Of a DNA stretch of 64,000 bases, positions 17,952-26,574 are shown one piece after another. Under the pieces are notes generated by a model, which saw only the letters and a list, made by a program, of their open reading frames with translations, was not told the DNA's origin and made no database searches. Within the stretch, counting starts at the first letter, position 1. Every line of letters starts with the position of its first letter. The DNA is taken from the NCBI RefSeq assembly GCF_041410465.1, contig NZ_CP166961.1, forward strand, positions 744,001 to 808,000. The letters run 5' to 3'. A program made the translations under genes and the position numbers. The stretch is from Thalassotalea sp. 273M-4. GTDB lineage: Bacteria > Pseudomonadota > Gammaproteobacteria > Enterobacterales > Alteromonadaceae.

Positions 17952-18755
17952 GTGTCGAAAACTACGAAATATGTTTCAAAACAAGCCAATGAAGACGGCT
18001 TTATTGCGTGGACTGAGCAAGAAAACAGTATTTGGCAACGCTTGTATAAGCGACAATTGGCGTGTATTAAAAATAAAGCATGTGATGAGTTTCTCCAAGG
18101 TTTGAGCTTGCTTAATTTACCTCAAGATAAGGTGCCTCAATTAATAGATGTTAGTAAAGTGTTGCTCGAGCATACCGGCTGGCAGTGTTACCAAGTGCCG
18201 GCTTTAATTGGTTTTGAACAGTTTTTTCAATTACTCTCAGAGCGTAAATTTCCCGTTGCGACCTTTATTCGCAGTGAAGATGAATTTGATTATTTGCAAG
18301 AACCCGATATTTTCCATGAAATTTTTGGTCACTGCCCGTTATTAACCAATAAAGATTTTGCTAACTTTACCCAAAAGTATGGCGAACTCGGGCTAAAGGC
18401 CAGTAAAGAAGATCGGGTTTACTTAGCTCGACTATATTGGTTTACCGTTGAATTTGGTTTAGTACAAACCGAGCAAGGATTAAAAATATACGGTGGTGGG
18501 ATTTTATCCTCACCTGAGGAAACGTTATATTCTCTCGCCGATAGTAAAGCAATTCGAAAACCGCTTGACCCTTTAGATGCGATGCGAACACCGTATCGGA
18601 TCGACATTTTGCAACCCATATACTTTATCCTTAATAACATTCATGATCTTGATGCGTTAAGTAAAAAGGATTTAGTTGGTTTAGTTCAACAGGCGAAAAA
18701 ATTGGGGTTGCATCAGCCTTTGTTCAAGCCAAAAGACATACCCCAAGCAAGTTAA
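17952..18755 (+). CDS. phhA: Phenylalanine 4-monooxygenase
   Basis: This pterin- and iron-dependent hydroxylase converts phenylalanine to tyrosine. The iron ligands are His122 and His127 (FHEIFGHCPL) and Glu167 (WFTVEFGL), and the family block RIDILQPIYFIL is present. I place the start at the GTG at 17952 because a full AAGGAGG ribosome site lies 5 bases before it; the upstream TTG frame would only add 7 residues encoded by that site. The protein has 267 residues, normal for bacterial PhhA. phhB and a TyrR/PhhR-type regulator follow, a classic aromatic catabolism group. Confidence 0.96.
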   Translation: MSKTTKYVSKQANEDGFIAWTEQENSIWQRLYKRQLACIKNKACDEFLQGLSLLNLPQDKVPQLIDVSKVLLEHTGWQCYQVPALIGFEQFFQLLSERKFPVATFIRSEDEFDYLQEPDIFHEIFGHCPLLTNKDFANFTQKYGELGLKASKEDRVYLARLYWFTVEFGLVQTEQGLKIYGGGILSSPEETLYSLADSKAIRKPLDPLDAMRTPYRIDILQPIYFILNNIHDLDALSKKDLVGLVQQAKKLGLHQPLFKPKDIPQAS

Positions 18756-18795
18756 CAGTCGTAAGATACAAAATTAACAACATAAAGAGACAACA

Positions 18796-19146
18796 ATGAC
18801 TACAGATTTACTGCAACAAAAATGCGAAGCTTGTCGTGCTGATGCGCCACAAGTTTCAGAACAAGAATTAGCCCAATTGATCAAAGACATTCCTGACTGG
18901 GTGGCTCATGCCCGTGATGGTGTGATGATGCTCGAAAGAGAGTTTGAGTTTAAAAACTTTAAGCTTGCCTTAGCATTTACCAATAAGGTTGGGGCTTTAG
19001 CTGAAGCCGAGTTTCATCACCCAAGTATTACTACAGAATGGGGTAAGGTTACCGTTACATGGTGGACCCATGCAATTGGTGGTTTACACAAAAATGATTT
19101 TATTTGTGCAGCTAAAACAGACGCGCTTCTTGATTCAAGTGATTGA
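18796..19146 (+). CDS. phhB: Pterin-4a-carbinolamine dehydratase
   Basis: This 116-residue enzyme dehydrates the 4a-hydroxy-tetrahydrobiopterin produced by PhhA, recycling the cofactor. The PCD active-site block [20 protein letters not shown] is present, followed by [12 protein letters not shown]. It lies 40 bases after phhA in the same direction, so the two are probably co-transcribed. Confidence 0.96.
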   Translation: MTTDLLQQKCEACRADAPQVSEQELAQLIKDIPDWVAHARDGVMMLEREFEFKNFKLALAFTNKVGALAEAEFHHPSITTEWGKVTVTWWTHAIGGLHKNDFICAAKTDALLDSSD

Positions 19147-19227
19147 TATTTAGCAGCTTTGTTAGGTCTTCCCGATGCCTTTAAGTGTTTTTAGAGAGAA
19201 AAATAGTAGCAAATAACGCGGTCTGTA

Positions 19228-19245
19228 TGTAAAATTATGTTTACA
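19228..19245. promoter_or_regulatory. Perfect TyrR box upstream of tyrR
   Basis: TGTAAA-ATTATG-TTTACA matches the strong TyrR box consensus exactly. It ends 28 bases before the GTG start of the tyrR-type gene, a position suited to autorepression. Confidence 0.8.
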
Positions 19246-19273
19246 TTAAGGTTGTGATATATGGGAACTTTTT

Positions 19274-20830
19274 GTGCGTCTAGAAATCACTTGCAAAGAC
19301 CGAGTTGGCATTGCCAATGAGGTTTTTGCCATATTAGTTGAACAAGATATAAATATCAAAGGCATTGATGCGACGCCTGAATCAGGGCAAATATTCGTTC
19401 ATATTCCCGATCTGGAATTTGCCCATTTACAGCAATTTATGCCTAAATTACGCATGGTAGATGGTGTTATCGATGTTAAAACTACCATGTTTATGCCTTC
19501 TGAACGACATCGTAATGTTCTTGATACCATTGTTCGCACTCTGCCCGATCCGATGTTCTCCATTGACACCCGAGCCAACGTATATGGCGCCAGTGATATT
19601 GCCCTTCAAAGAATCGGTGCTCAAGAAGCGGATGTTATTGGTCAACCGATAAGTCATTTTATTAAAGGTTTTCATTTTCATCGTTATATGGAAGGTGATG
19701 ATATTTTGGCGCAAACTCGAAAAATTAAATTTCAAGAAGAAGATTATGTTGCCGATATTTTACCTATTACTGTCGACAGTGATAAAGATGAAGATGAAAA
19801 AGTCTATACCGGTGCTTTGATTATTCTTAAATCGGAAGCCCGTCTTGGCCAGCAGGTACACGCTTTTCGACACCCTAAAGACAATGACTTTGCCGGCATT
19901 GTGCAACATTCTCCATTAATGCGAAAAGTGGTCAGAGAAGCGCGAAAAATCTCGTTGTTAAACTCTGCCATATTAATTCATGGCGAAGTTGGAACGGGTA
20001 AAGAATTATTAGCTCGCTCTTGTCATAATGCCAGTGAGCGCGCCGAAATGCCTTTTATGACCATCAACTGTGCCTCTTTACCTGATGCCACGGTCGATGA
20101 AGAGCTTTATGGCAAAATCCTTACAACCAAAGAGTATAAAAAAGGCGTTTTGGAATTAGCCGAAGGCGGCACCCTTTTTCTTGATGAAGTTTCTTATATG
20201 ACGCCATTACTGCAGTCCAGATTACTGCGCAGTTTAGAAGACGGTTTTTTTCGCCGAGAAGGTGAAGAAAAGCCACGAAAATTTAATATTAGATTTATCA
20301 GCGCCAGCAGCCAAGATTTAAACGAACTGGTCAATGAAGATAAGTTTCGTCAAGATTTGTTGCACTTGATAAATACTTTTGAACTGAAAATACCTGCACT
20401 AAGAGAACGAATGAAAGACATTGTTCCTTTAGCAGAGCACTTTGTATACAAAGCCGTTGAGCTTAATCATCGAGAAAATGTCATCATTGAGCAGGCATGC
20501 CTTGAGTTTATCGAAACTTATCCATGGCCTGGTAATGTCAGACAATTAGAAAACGTGATGTTACGTGCCGTTTCACTATTAGAAGGTGAAGTACTTACCA
20601 TTGAAAGTCTTAACTTACCGGTTTACAGCCCTGAACAAGGGTATTTAGAAGGGCAATTTGTTGGAACTTTAGAACAAGCGGTTAAAGGTTTTGAAGCCGA
20701 TTTACTGAGAAAACTCTATCCAGCTTTTCCCAGTACCCGACAATTGGCAAAAAAACTGGGTTTAAGCCATACCGCCATCGCGAACAAATTGCGTGAGTAC
20801 AATATCAATAAAAAAACCGTAAAAATATAA
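19274..20830 (+). CDS. tyrR: TyrR/PhhR family aromatic amino acid regulator
   Basis: This 518-residue regulator has an N-terminal ACT domain (1-75), a PAS domain (about 78-190) and an AAA+ domain. Walker A GEVGTGKE is at 237-244 and Walker B GGTLFLDE follows. A Fis/TyrR-type helix-turn-helix closes it (TRQLAKKLGLSHTAIANKL). The sigma-54 GAFTGA loop is missing and the region is shortened, as in E. coli TyrR, so it should act on sigma-70 promoters. It starts with GTG, giving MRLEITCKDRVG, which aligns with the known TyrR start. It follows phhAB, precedes maiA, and has a perfect TyrR box in front. Confidence 0.94.
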   Translation: MRLEITCKDRVGIANEVFAILVEQDINIKGIDATPESGQIFVHIPDLEFAHLQQFMPKLRMVDGVIDVKTTMFMPSERHRNVLDTIVRTLPDPMFSIDTRANVYGASDIALQRIGAQEADVIGQPISHFIKGFHFHRYMEGDDILAQTRKIKFQEEDYVADILPITVDSDKDEDEKVYTGALIILKSEARLGQQVHAFRHPKDNDFAGIVQHSPLMRKVVREARKISLLNSAILIHGEVGTGKELLARSCHNASERAEMPFMTINCASLPDATVDEELYGKILTTKEYKKGVLELAEGGTLFLDEVSYMTPLLQSRLLRSLEDGFFRREGEEKPRKFNIRFISASSQDLNELVNEDKFRQDLLHLINTFELKIPALRERMKDIVPLAEHFVYKAVELNHRENVIIEQACLEFIETYPWPGNVRQLENVMLRAVSLLEGEVLTIESLNLPVYSPEQGYLEGQFVGTLEQAVKGFEADLLRKLYPAFPSTRQLAKKLGLSHTAIANKLREYNINKKTVKI

Positions 20831-20841
20831 ATGGGGCAGTT

Positions 20842-21486
20842 ATGATCAAATTATATGGCTATTGGCGCTCGTCTGCGGCTTATCGAGTACGATTGGCGTT
20901 GAATTTAAAAGGCCTAGAGTATCAATCTCAGTCGGTACACTTAGTTAAAAATGGTGGCGAACAGCATTTAGAAGATTATAAAGAGCTCAACCCCAATCAA
21001 TTGGTGCCAACCCTTCAAGATGGTGATTTTATCCTAAATCAGTCATTAACCATTATTGAATATCTAGAGCAAAAATACCCTAATAACGCTTTGTTTCCTA
21101 TCGATATAGAAGCAAAGTTCTTAGCTAAAGCCCTGGCCAATGATATTGCATGTGATATACACCCGTTAAATAATTTAAGGGTGTTAAACTACTTAAGCAC
21201 AGAACTTGGGGTTAATAACGAGCAAAAAAAACAATGGTATCAGCATTGGGTTAAAACCGGCTTTGATAGTCTTGAAAACCGATTGGCTCAGACCAGCAAA
21301 CGTTTTAGTGTTGGTGATGACATTACAATTGTCGATGTGTGCTTAATCCCGCAAGTATACAATGCCTTGCGATTCGATGTAGATATGTCATCATATCCAA
21401 CCATAACCAAGGTCTACAATAATTGTAATCAATTAACCGCGTTTATTGATGCAGCTCCTGAAAATCAGCCTGATGCGGTGTTGTAA
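20842..21486 (+). CDS. maiA: Maleylacetoacetate isomerase (zeta-class GST)
   Basis: This 214-residue glutathione S-transferase fold enzyme isomerises maleylacetoacetate to fumarylacetoacetate in tyrosine breakdown. The active-site motif is YWRSSAAYRVRLALN, followed by QSLTIIEYLE for glutathione binding. It lies 11 bases after tyrR, so it is probably co-transcribed with it. The other homogentisate pathway genes (hpd, hmgA, fahA) are not in the window. Confidence 0.93.
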   Translation: MIKLYGYWRSSAAYRVRLALNLKGLEYQSQSVHLVKNGGEQHLEDYKELNPNQLVPTLQDGDFILNQSLTIIEYLEQKYPNNALFPIDIEAKFLAKALANDIACDIHPLNNLRVLNYLSTELGVNNEQKKQWYQHWVKTGFDSLENRLAQTSKRFSVGDDITIVDVCLIPQVYNALRFDVDMSSYPTITKVYNNCNQLTAFIDAAPENQPDAVL

Positions 21487-21660
21487 GATGGCCTGAGGGG
21501 CGGTTAATCAGTTTGGCGCTGATAACGAAAGAGCCCAAACGTCGAGTATTTATTATTGGCTACAGTGCGAATGTCATTGAAAAGGTGTTTTGACTACACT
21601 TCAGATCACAAATTGACTATTCTAATAACGGTAGATGTTTCAAAATCATAAGGTATTATC

Positions 21661-22551
21661 GTGTCAGAGCAATTATCTAACAATTCAATCGATGACAAAG
21701 AAGGACGCTCTTCTACGGTCGTTTTTATCCTGATTTTCTGTGTTGTTGTTGCAACCTTTGTCTATTTACTTATCGATGAAGAGCAGGAGCAGGTTGGATC
21801 GCCTCAAACAATCATTGATGAATCAGAAGTGATCATCACCACGGAAGAGTTAGAACAACCGCCTGAGCTCGCGAACCCTGTTGCAGAACCGCAAAATGTT
21901 GAAACAATCACAGAACCTGATCCAATAGAGCCGATAAAACCTAAAATTGCCTTACCAAAACTGGAAGCCAGCGATGAGTTTATTTTGGCAAAAATCAGTG
22001 AAATTAGTTGGCGCAAAGAATTGTTAGACCTAATTGTCACTGAGGATGTGATCCGCCGAGCAGTGGTATTTACCGATAATTTTGCTCGCGGTGACTTAGC
22101 CTATACGCATTTACCAGTGAAAGAGCCCGATGGCAGCTTTTTGACCGATACTCAAGGGCAAGATAACGAGGTCTTTACCATCTCGGATGTTAATCAACAA
22201 AGGTACCTTCCTTATATTGATTTACTTAATTCATTTGAACCAGAAACCTTGGTTGCGCAGTTTATCCAAACTAAGCCTTTATTTGAAAAAGCCTTTAATG
22301 AACTCGGCTATCCTAATTTAACCTTTGATGATGTATTGCAACAAGCTATTGACCGCGTGTTAGATATGCGTGTTATTAACGAAGACGTTGAGTTAGTTCG
22401 CCCTAATGTTATATACCAATATAAAGATTCAGACTTAGAAGCTATGTCACCTGCAGATAAGTTCCTGCTCCGTATTGGTAAAGAAAACTTACTGCAACTG
22501 AAAGCCGTCGCCCTAGAGCTCAATAACCAATTAAATTTACAAAAAAACTAG
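21661..22551 (+). CDS. DUF3014 domain membrane protein
   Basis: This 296-residue protein has a short cytoplasmic N-terminus and one membrane helix at about residues 22-42 (VVFILIFCVVVATFVYLLI). A Glu/Pro-rich periplasmic linker is followed by a globular C-terminal domain matching DUF3014 (DNFARGDLAYTHLPV, QRYLPYIDLLNSFEPETLV). Function is unknown. It sits 18 bases before an acyltransferase gene, so they may be co-expressed. Confidence 0.8.
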   Translation: MSEQLSNNSIDDKEGRSSTVVFILIFCVVVATFVYLLIDEEQEQVGSPQTIIDESEVIITTEELEQPPELANPVAEPQNVETITEPDPIEPIKPKIALPKLEASDEFILAKISEISWRKELLDLIVTEDVIRRAVVFTDNFARGDLAYTHLPVKEPDGSFLTDTQGQDNEVFTISDVNQQRYLPYIDLLNSFEPETLVAQFIQTKPLFEKAFNELGYPNLTFDDVLQQAIDRVLDMRVINEDVELVRPNVIYQYKDSDLEAMSPADKFLLRIGKENLLQLKAVALELNNQLNLQKN

Positions 22552-22569
22552 CTTTGAAGATCTGTAAAA

Positions 22570-23160
22570 ATGACCCAAAAGTTACCTATACCGCCACCCA
22601 ATGTCCCACGAACAAATAATCAGTTTGCCGCTTGGTTTGGCCGGTTATTAATCAACACCTCTGGTTGGTCGTTAAGTGGCAACTTACCCGATAAAAAAAA
22701 GTTTATTGTAGCGGTCGCGCCACATACATCGAACTGGGATTTTTTGGTCGGTGTTCGAATTAAATTTGCGCTTAATCTAAACCTTCATTTTTTAGGCAAA
22801 GATTCACTCTTTAAAGGCTTGTTAGGGTCTTGGCTTAGGTACTTGGGGGGGATCCCCATTGATCGTTCTGCGCCTAACGGGGTGGTTGGGCAAATTGTCG
22901 ACCGATTTAATAAAGAAGATGAGTTGGTTATTGTAATAGCACCAGAGGGTACTCGTTCAAAAGTAAGCAAGTGGAAGACTGGTTTTTTACAGATTGCCAA
23001 ACAGGCTAAAGTGCCGGTGGTGATGGTAAAATTTGATTATGCCAAAAAAGATGTGCATTTTTATCCTGAGCGCTACATCGAAGGTGAAATAGAGCAAGAA
23101 TTAGCCAGTGTGCAAAGCTTGTTCAGTCCTGATTGTGCAAAAATACCGCAGAATTTTTAA
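22570..23160 (+). CDS. PlsC-type lysophospholipid acyltransferase family protein
   Basis: This 196-residue acyltransferase has the catalytic HX4D motif as HTSNWD (His52, Asp57), the GGIPIDRS block and the substrate-binding PEGTRSK motif. It is short and lacks an obvious long N-terminal membrane anchor, so it resembles the small acyltransferases of marine gammaproteobacteria rather than the main PlsC. The acyl donor and acceptor cannot be told. It precedes the SRP RNA gene. Confidence 0.88.
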   Translation: MTQKLPIPPPNVPRTNNQFAAWFGRLLINTSGWSLSGNLPDKKKFIVAVAPHTSNWDFLVGVRIKFALNLNLHFLGKDSLFKGLLGSWLRYLGGIPIDRSAPNGVVGQIVDRFNKEDELVIVIAPEGTRSKVSKWKTGFLQIAKQAKVPVVMVKFDYAKKDVHFYPERYIEGEIEQELASVQSLFSPDCAKIPQNF

Positions 23161-23196
23161 TATTAAAAATTAATCCTTTATTGCTTTATAATTCAC

Positions 23197-23225
23197 TTGC
23201 ATCAAGCAATACAATTCGACATAAT
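23197..23225 (+). promoter_or_regulatory. Sigma-70 promoter of the SRP RNA gene
   Basis: TTGCAT and CATAAT are separated by exactly 17 bases. Transcription would start near 23232, giving a 5' leader of about 26 nt before the mature RNA; the E. coli 4.5S precursor also has a leader of roughly this size, removed by RNase P. Confidence 0.75.
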
Positions 23226-23257
23226 GCGCATCCTAACAGCAAGTTCTGTTAGCTCTA

Positions 23258-23372
23258 TGGTACCTCTCTTGGTCCTCTCGCAATGATACTCTGTGAACTC
23301 GGCCAGGTCCGGAAGGAAGCAACCGCAGCAGACGACTCATGTGCCGGGATGTGGCTGAGGGAGGGACCACCC
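23258..23372 (+). ncRNA. ffs: Signal recognition particle 4.5S RNA
   Basis: The universally conserved tip of SRP RNA helix 8 is present (CAGGTCCGGAAGGAAGCA, then GCAG), followed by GTGCCGGGATGTGGCTG. The ends TGGTACCTCTCT and GGGAGGGACCA pair along the long hairpin with one mismatch. Length of about 115 nt equals the E. coli form. The RNA binds Ffh to target inner-membrane proteins. Exact ends are inferred from pairing. Confidence 0.97.
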
Positions 23373-23816
23373 AAATAATGCTTCACCCATTTTCCCCGCT
23401 TTTTATCTCTTTTATCAGACTCTTTTATCAGACTCTTTACCTTGTTTGATTGATTTGATTTTTATTTTTCTTCCTATGTGCGTCAGTAAAAAATAGCCGG
23501 ATTGTTTTAACATCGTGCTTTGAATCATCGACTCGCTTTTTATTTAACGTTAAGGCCTAGATAGCGACACCAAACTATTGAAAAAAATCGCTTTTGCCTT
23601 GATGATATAAATAAAATAATAATATCTAAATGTTTGTGTTTAATTTTGCATAAAGTAGCTATAAAAGTGTTTTCGTTTTTGCCATAGCAAACTCTATTTC
23701 GCGACCATTCGTTGCGGCGCTATGGGCTCTTTAAAGCGTTAAGCATAGATATTTTACATTCATTGCATGGCTACATTATAAAACATAGGGCCATGTATCT
23801 AGTCAGGGAGACTTTG
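23373..23816. other. Intergenic gap after ffs with 13-bp direct repeat
   Basis: This 444-base AT-rich gap has no credible gene. Two perfect tandem copies of a 13-mer (TCTTTTATCAGAC, 23408-23433) followed by a partial third lie shortly after ffs. I could not identify a clear ffs terminator hairpin. Confidence 0.5.
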
Positions 23817-24536
23817 ATGACAAATTCTACGCGTAACTTTATCCCCCCCTCGGCACCGCCACTTCAAACAACAGCATTATCGCTTCCTTATGAAAAACCC
23901 GTGTTAGGTGAGAACTATTGGATAGTCGATGACTTTTTTACCAACAAAGAGGCAAAAGACATTGCTAATCGATGTTACTTAAAAAGTAAATGGAAACTGG
24001 GGAAGCCTTATACCAATGAATTGTGGCCTGGCATGCGTGCTAAAAATGCGCTGAGAAAAAAAGAACTGGCTAAGGTTGAAGCTTGGATAAAAGAAAAAAT
24101 CCAACAAGATAACATTTGGGTGGTTGACGATGAAGATGTTATCGTCGACAGCAATACTGCGATTTTAGTTGGGGCAGAAGAGGGCAGTGCAAGACCGCAT
24201 GCAGATAACCGCAGACTTTGTCGATATGGTGCGGTTTTATATTTACACCAAAGCCCTAGTGCGCATTCCGGTACCTCATTTTATCGGTTAAAAAATGCGG
24301 ATGGCAGCTTGGGTGGGAATATTGTGAAACCGCCATTTGAAAACTTAGTTGACGCTTTAAATACGACTTCATTACCAAAAGATAGTTGGCACGAAGAACT
24401 GGCAATAGAGAATAAGTTTAATCGCTTAATATTATTTAAAGGCAATATCGTCCACTCTGCTAGCAGTTATTATGGCCAAGATAAGCGTGATAAAAGATTA
24501 GCCGTTACGTTTTTCTATATGACAGATGAAAATTAG
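23817..24536 (+). CDS. DUF6445-like protein, candidate 2-oxoglutarate/Fe(II) oxygenase fold
   Basis: This 239-residue soluble protein carries a spaced His-x-Asp (PHADNRR, H128/D130) then His213 (GNIVHSASSYYG) and Arg227 (RLAVTFF). That pattern and spacing are typical of 2-oxoglutarate/Fe(II) dioxygenases. Sequence character (ENYWIVDDFF at the start, the TSFYRLKNADGS block) fits the DUF6445 group often found near tryptophan halogenase and SapC-type genes of marine bacteria. I place the start at 23817, where GGGAG lies 6 bases before ATG; the longer frame from 23712 adds 35 unlikely residues. The substrate is unknown and the enzymatic role is inference. Confidence 0.7.
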   Translation: MTNSTRNFIPPSAPPLQTTALSLPYEKPVLGENYWIVDDFFTNKEAKDIANRCYLKSKWKLGKPYTNELWPGMRAKNALRKKELAKVEAWIKEKIQQDNIWVVDDEDVIVDSNTAILVGAEEGSARPHADNRRLCRYGAVLYLHQSPSAHSGTSFYRLKNADGSLGGNIVKPPFENLVDALNTTSLPKDSWHEELAIENKFNRLILFKGNIVHSASSYYGQDKRDKRLAVTFFYMTDEN

Positions 24537-24646
24537 AAATCAACTCATTTGTTTGAACTCGCCAACAGGGTGAATTAACTAACGCTAATGCTAAGGCGCT
24601 TCAAAGTCAGGCGCTTTGCTGTTTTATTTGCTCTGATAAGCCGTAA

Positions 24647-25285
24647 TTAAAACGCATTCTTTTCAGCCAATTCCAGTTCACGCTCTAATTGGCTGATTGC
24701 TTTTCGACAACGGCCTAAGCGTTGATGCAAAATCAATACTTGCTGTTGTAGTTCACTTTGCTGATTTGCTTTGCATTGATTTAACTCGGTTTCTTTATCA
24801 AATAGCATTTGCATCAGTCGTTTTTCAAAGCCGCGAGTTTCCGCAAGCTTAGCGTGTAACTGATGACTACCTTTCATTAAACCTTTGGCAATGTGTTGGT
24901 ATTTATTTTGCTGAACTTGTTTTTGTGCTTGCAACCGATAGCGTCTCTGTAAGCGGTAATCGCTATCATGATGACGCGCACTGTTGGATTTAATCGCCGT
25001 AATTAAGCTGCTGATTTGTTGATCGAGCGTTTCTAATAATGAACTTTCTAATATGGTTTTGTTGCTTTGTTCTAAACGTTTAAGTTGAGTCAATTGTTTT
25101 AACGTGTATTGAACATAGTCGGCGTAATTTGAGCTGACGATAGGAAACAACTTTTGATCGAAAAGTGAGTCTTGTTGCAGATAATAATGCGACTTTTTTT
25201 GTTTGTTTTCTTGATCAACGGTTTTCGCATCGTCGTTCAATTGGAGCAGTAATTGTTCGAGTCGTTCTAATGCTTGTAAGCTCAT
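24647..25285 (-). CDS. priC: Primosomal replication protein PriC
   Basis: This 212-residue, highly helical, Gln/Leu/Arg-rich protein matches the PriC family. Signs are an N-terminal LERLEQLLLQL helix, the LFDQKLFPIVSSNYADYVQY segment, and the C-terminal RGFEKRLMQMLFDKETEL block. PriC reloads DnaB at collapsed forks through SSB and the Rep/PriC restart path. Its ATG follows directly on the stop of the TSUP permease gene, so it is the second gene of a two-gene unit. Confidence 0.75.
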   Translation of the reverse strand: MSLQALERLEQLLLQLNDDAKTVDQENKQKKSHYYLQQDSLFDQKLFPIVSSNYADYVQYTLKQLTQLKRLEQSNKTILESSLLETLDQQISSLITAIKSNSARHHDSDYRLQRRYRLQAQKQVQQNKYQHIAKGLMKGSHQLHAKLAETRGFEKRLMQMLFDKETELNQCKANQQSELQQQVLILHQRLGRCRKAISQLERELELAEKNAF

Positions 25286-26065
25286 TTATTGTATCCAAGC
25301 TGTATAGGTTAGTTTGATTGCCATAATTAACACGATTAAAGTAAAAATTGGACGAATAAATTTGCCACCATATCGAATGGCTGAGTGAGCACCGATCCAT
25401 GAACCAATTAACATAAAGCTGCCCATGGTTAAACCAATAACAAAATTGACTTGACCAAGATAGATAAAGGTTAACAAGGAGGTGAAATTACTAATGAAAT
25501 TCATACTTCTGGCCAAGCCCGAACTAAATAAAATATTCATTTTATACAAAGCCAATGATGATACCGTCCAAAATGCGCCCGTGCCAGGGCCGGCAATACC
25601 GTCATAAAATCCAAGTATGCCACCTTGTGAAATTTGCTTAAGATAAAGCGCACGAGTTTCTTTAGGAAGACGTGCCGACTCATTTAAACTTGAGCGACAA
25701 AAAAGGGTATAAAGACCACAAATGATAATAATGATAGGGAGCGCTTTATATAATATATCCTCACTCAGTAAGCTTACCGCCATGGTGCCAATGAATGCGC
25801 CTATTAGAGTGCTTATGGCGGCATATCGCCAAAACATAGGATTAAATAGTTTCTTTCTAAAGAAAGTAAAAGAGGCGGTAAAAGAAGCAAAGCAAGCAGA
25901 GAGTTTGTTGGTGCCTAAAACCACATGAGGGGGAAGGCCTGATGCCAGCAAAACGGGTACCGTCATTAAACCACCACCGCCGGCGATGGCATCAACAAAC
26001 CCCGCTATTAACCCGACTAAAGCCAAAGTAATTAATAACCCCGGCTCTAAGGCTATATCTAACAT
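25286..26065 (-). CDS. TSUP (TauE/SafE) family membrane permease
   Basis: This 259-residue inner-membrane protein has about eight helices and the TSUP signature features: GLIAGFVDAIAGGGGLMTVP at the N-terminus, LGTNKLSACFAS, and the second-half GFYDGIAGPGTGAFW. Members export or import sulfite, sulfoacetate or related organosulfur anions; the substrate is not determined. It is upstream of priC with no gap. Confidence 0.9.
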   Translation of the reverse strand: MLDIALEPGLLITLALVGLIAGFVDAIAGGGGLMTVPVLLASGLPPHVVLGTNKLSACFASFTASFTFFRKKLFNPMFWRYAAISTLIGAFIGTMAVSLLSEDILYKALPIIIIICGLYTLFCRSSLNESARLPKETRALYLKQISQGGILGFYDGIAGPGTGAFWTVSSLALYKMNILFSSGLARSMNFISNFTSLLTFIYLGQVNFVIGLTMGSFMLIGSWIGAHSAIRYGGKFIRPIFTLIVLIMAIKLTYTAWIQ

Positions 26066-26574
26066 AAACTCAGTTCTTACTAATGCATTAAACAGATCGC
26101 TAAGGGTGACCTAAGAGCGTCTAAAAAGCCAGTATTTTATCGTCATTTCATGATGAAAAGGTTTCAATTACATTTTTTTTAAATTTTTTTTAACTAATTG
26201 TCTTCTTTTTCTTTATGTTTTTTCATCTTTTACCCCTTTGCAAATTAATAGTCGTTTAAAAACAGTGGTTTACGTGTTTTTTTCTGTTGGTGATGTTTTT
26301 ATTAACAGATTTACAGGCTTAACCTTTGATGGTTAAAAGTACACTAATGTTGCCACTGTGTTGCACCTGGGTAAGGTGAGTGTAAAAACCTTGTAACCTA
26401 GTGATACCAAGCGTTACAGAGTGTTACGGGGGTTGTTGACCTGTAACAAAAAATCGTTTTAATATGCTGGTTCACTCGAGAATTAGGTCAATAAAAATAA
26501 TAAACCTCAACCACCTCGAATAAATAAAACTAAATAAAAATACCACTTTCCAATTTTGTGGTCTGGGAGTAAAT
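26066..26574. other. Upstream region of first TonB-dependent receptor gene
   Basis: This 509-base gap between the divergent TSUP permease and receptor genes is AT-rich. The recognisable signals are the sigma-70 promoter at 26436-26465 and an untranslated leader of about 100 bases. I see no credible small gene and no clear Fur box. Confidence 0.5.
26436..26465 (+). promoter_or_regulatory. Sigma-70 promoter of first TonB-dependent receptor gene
   Basis: TTGACC, an 18-base spacer and TAATAT. The same TTGTTGACCTGT core and spacing occur before the second receptor gene. Confidence 0.65.
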
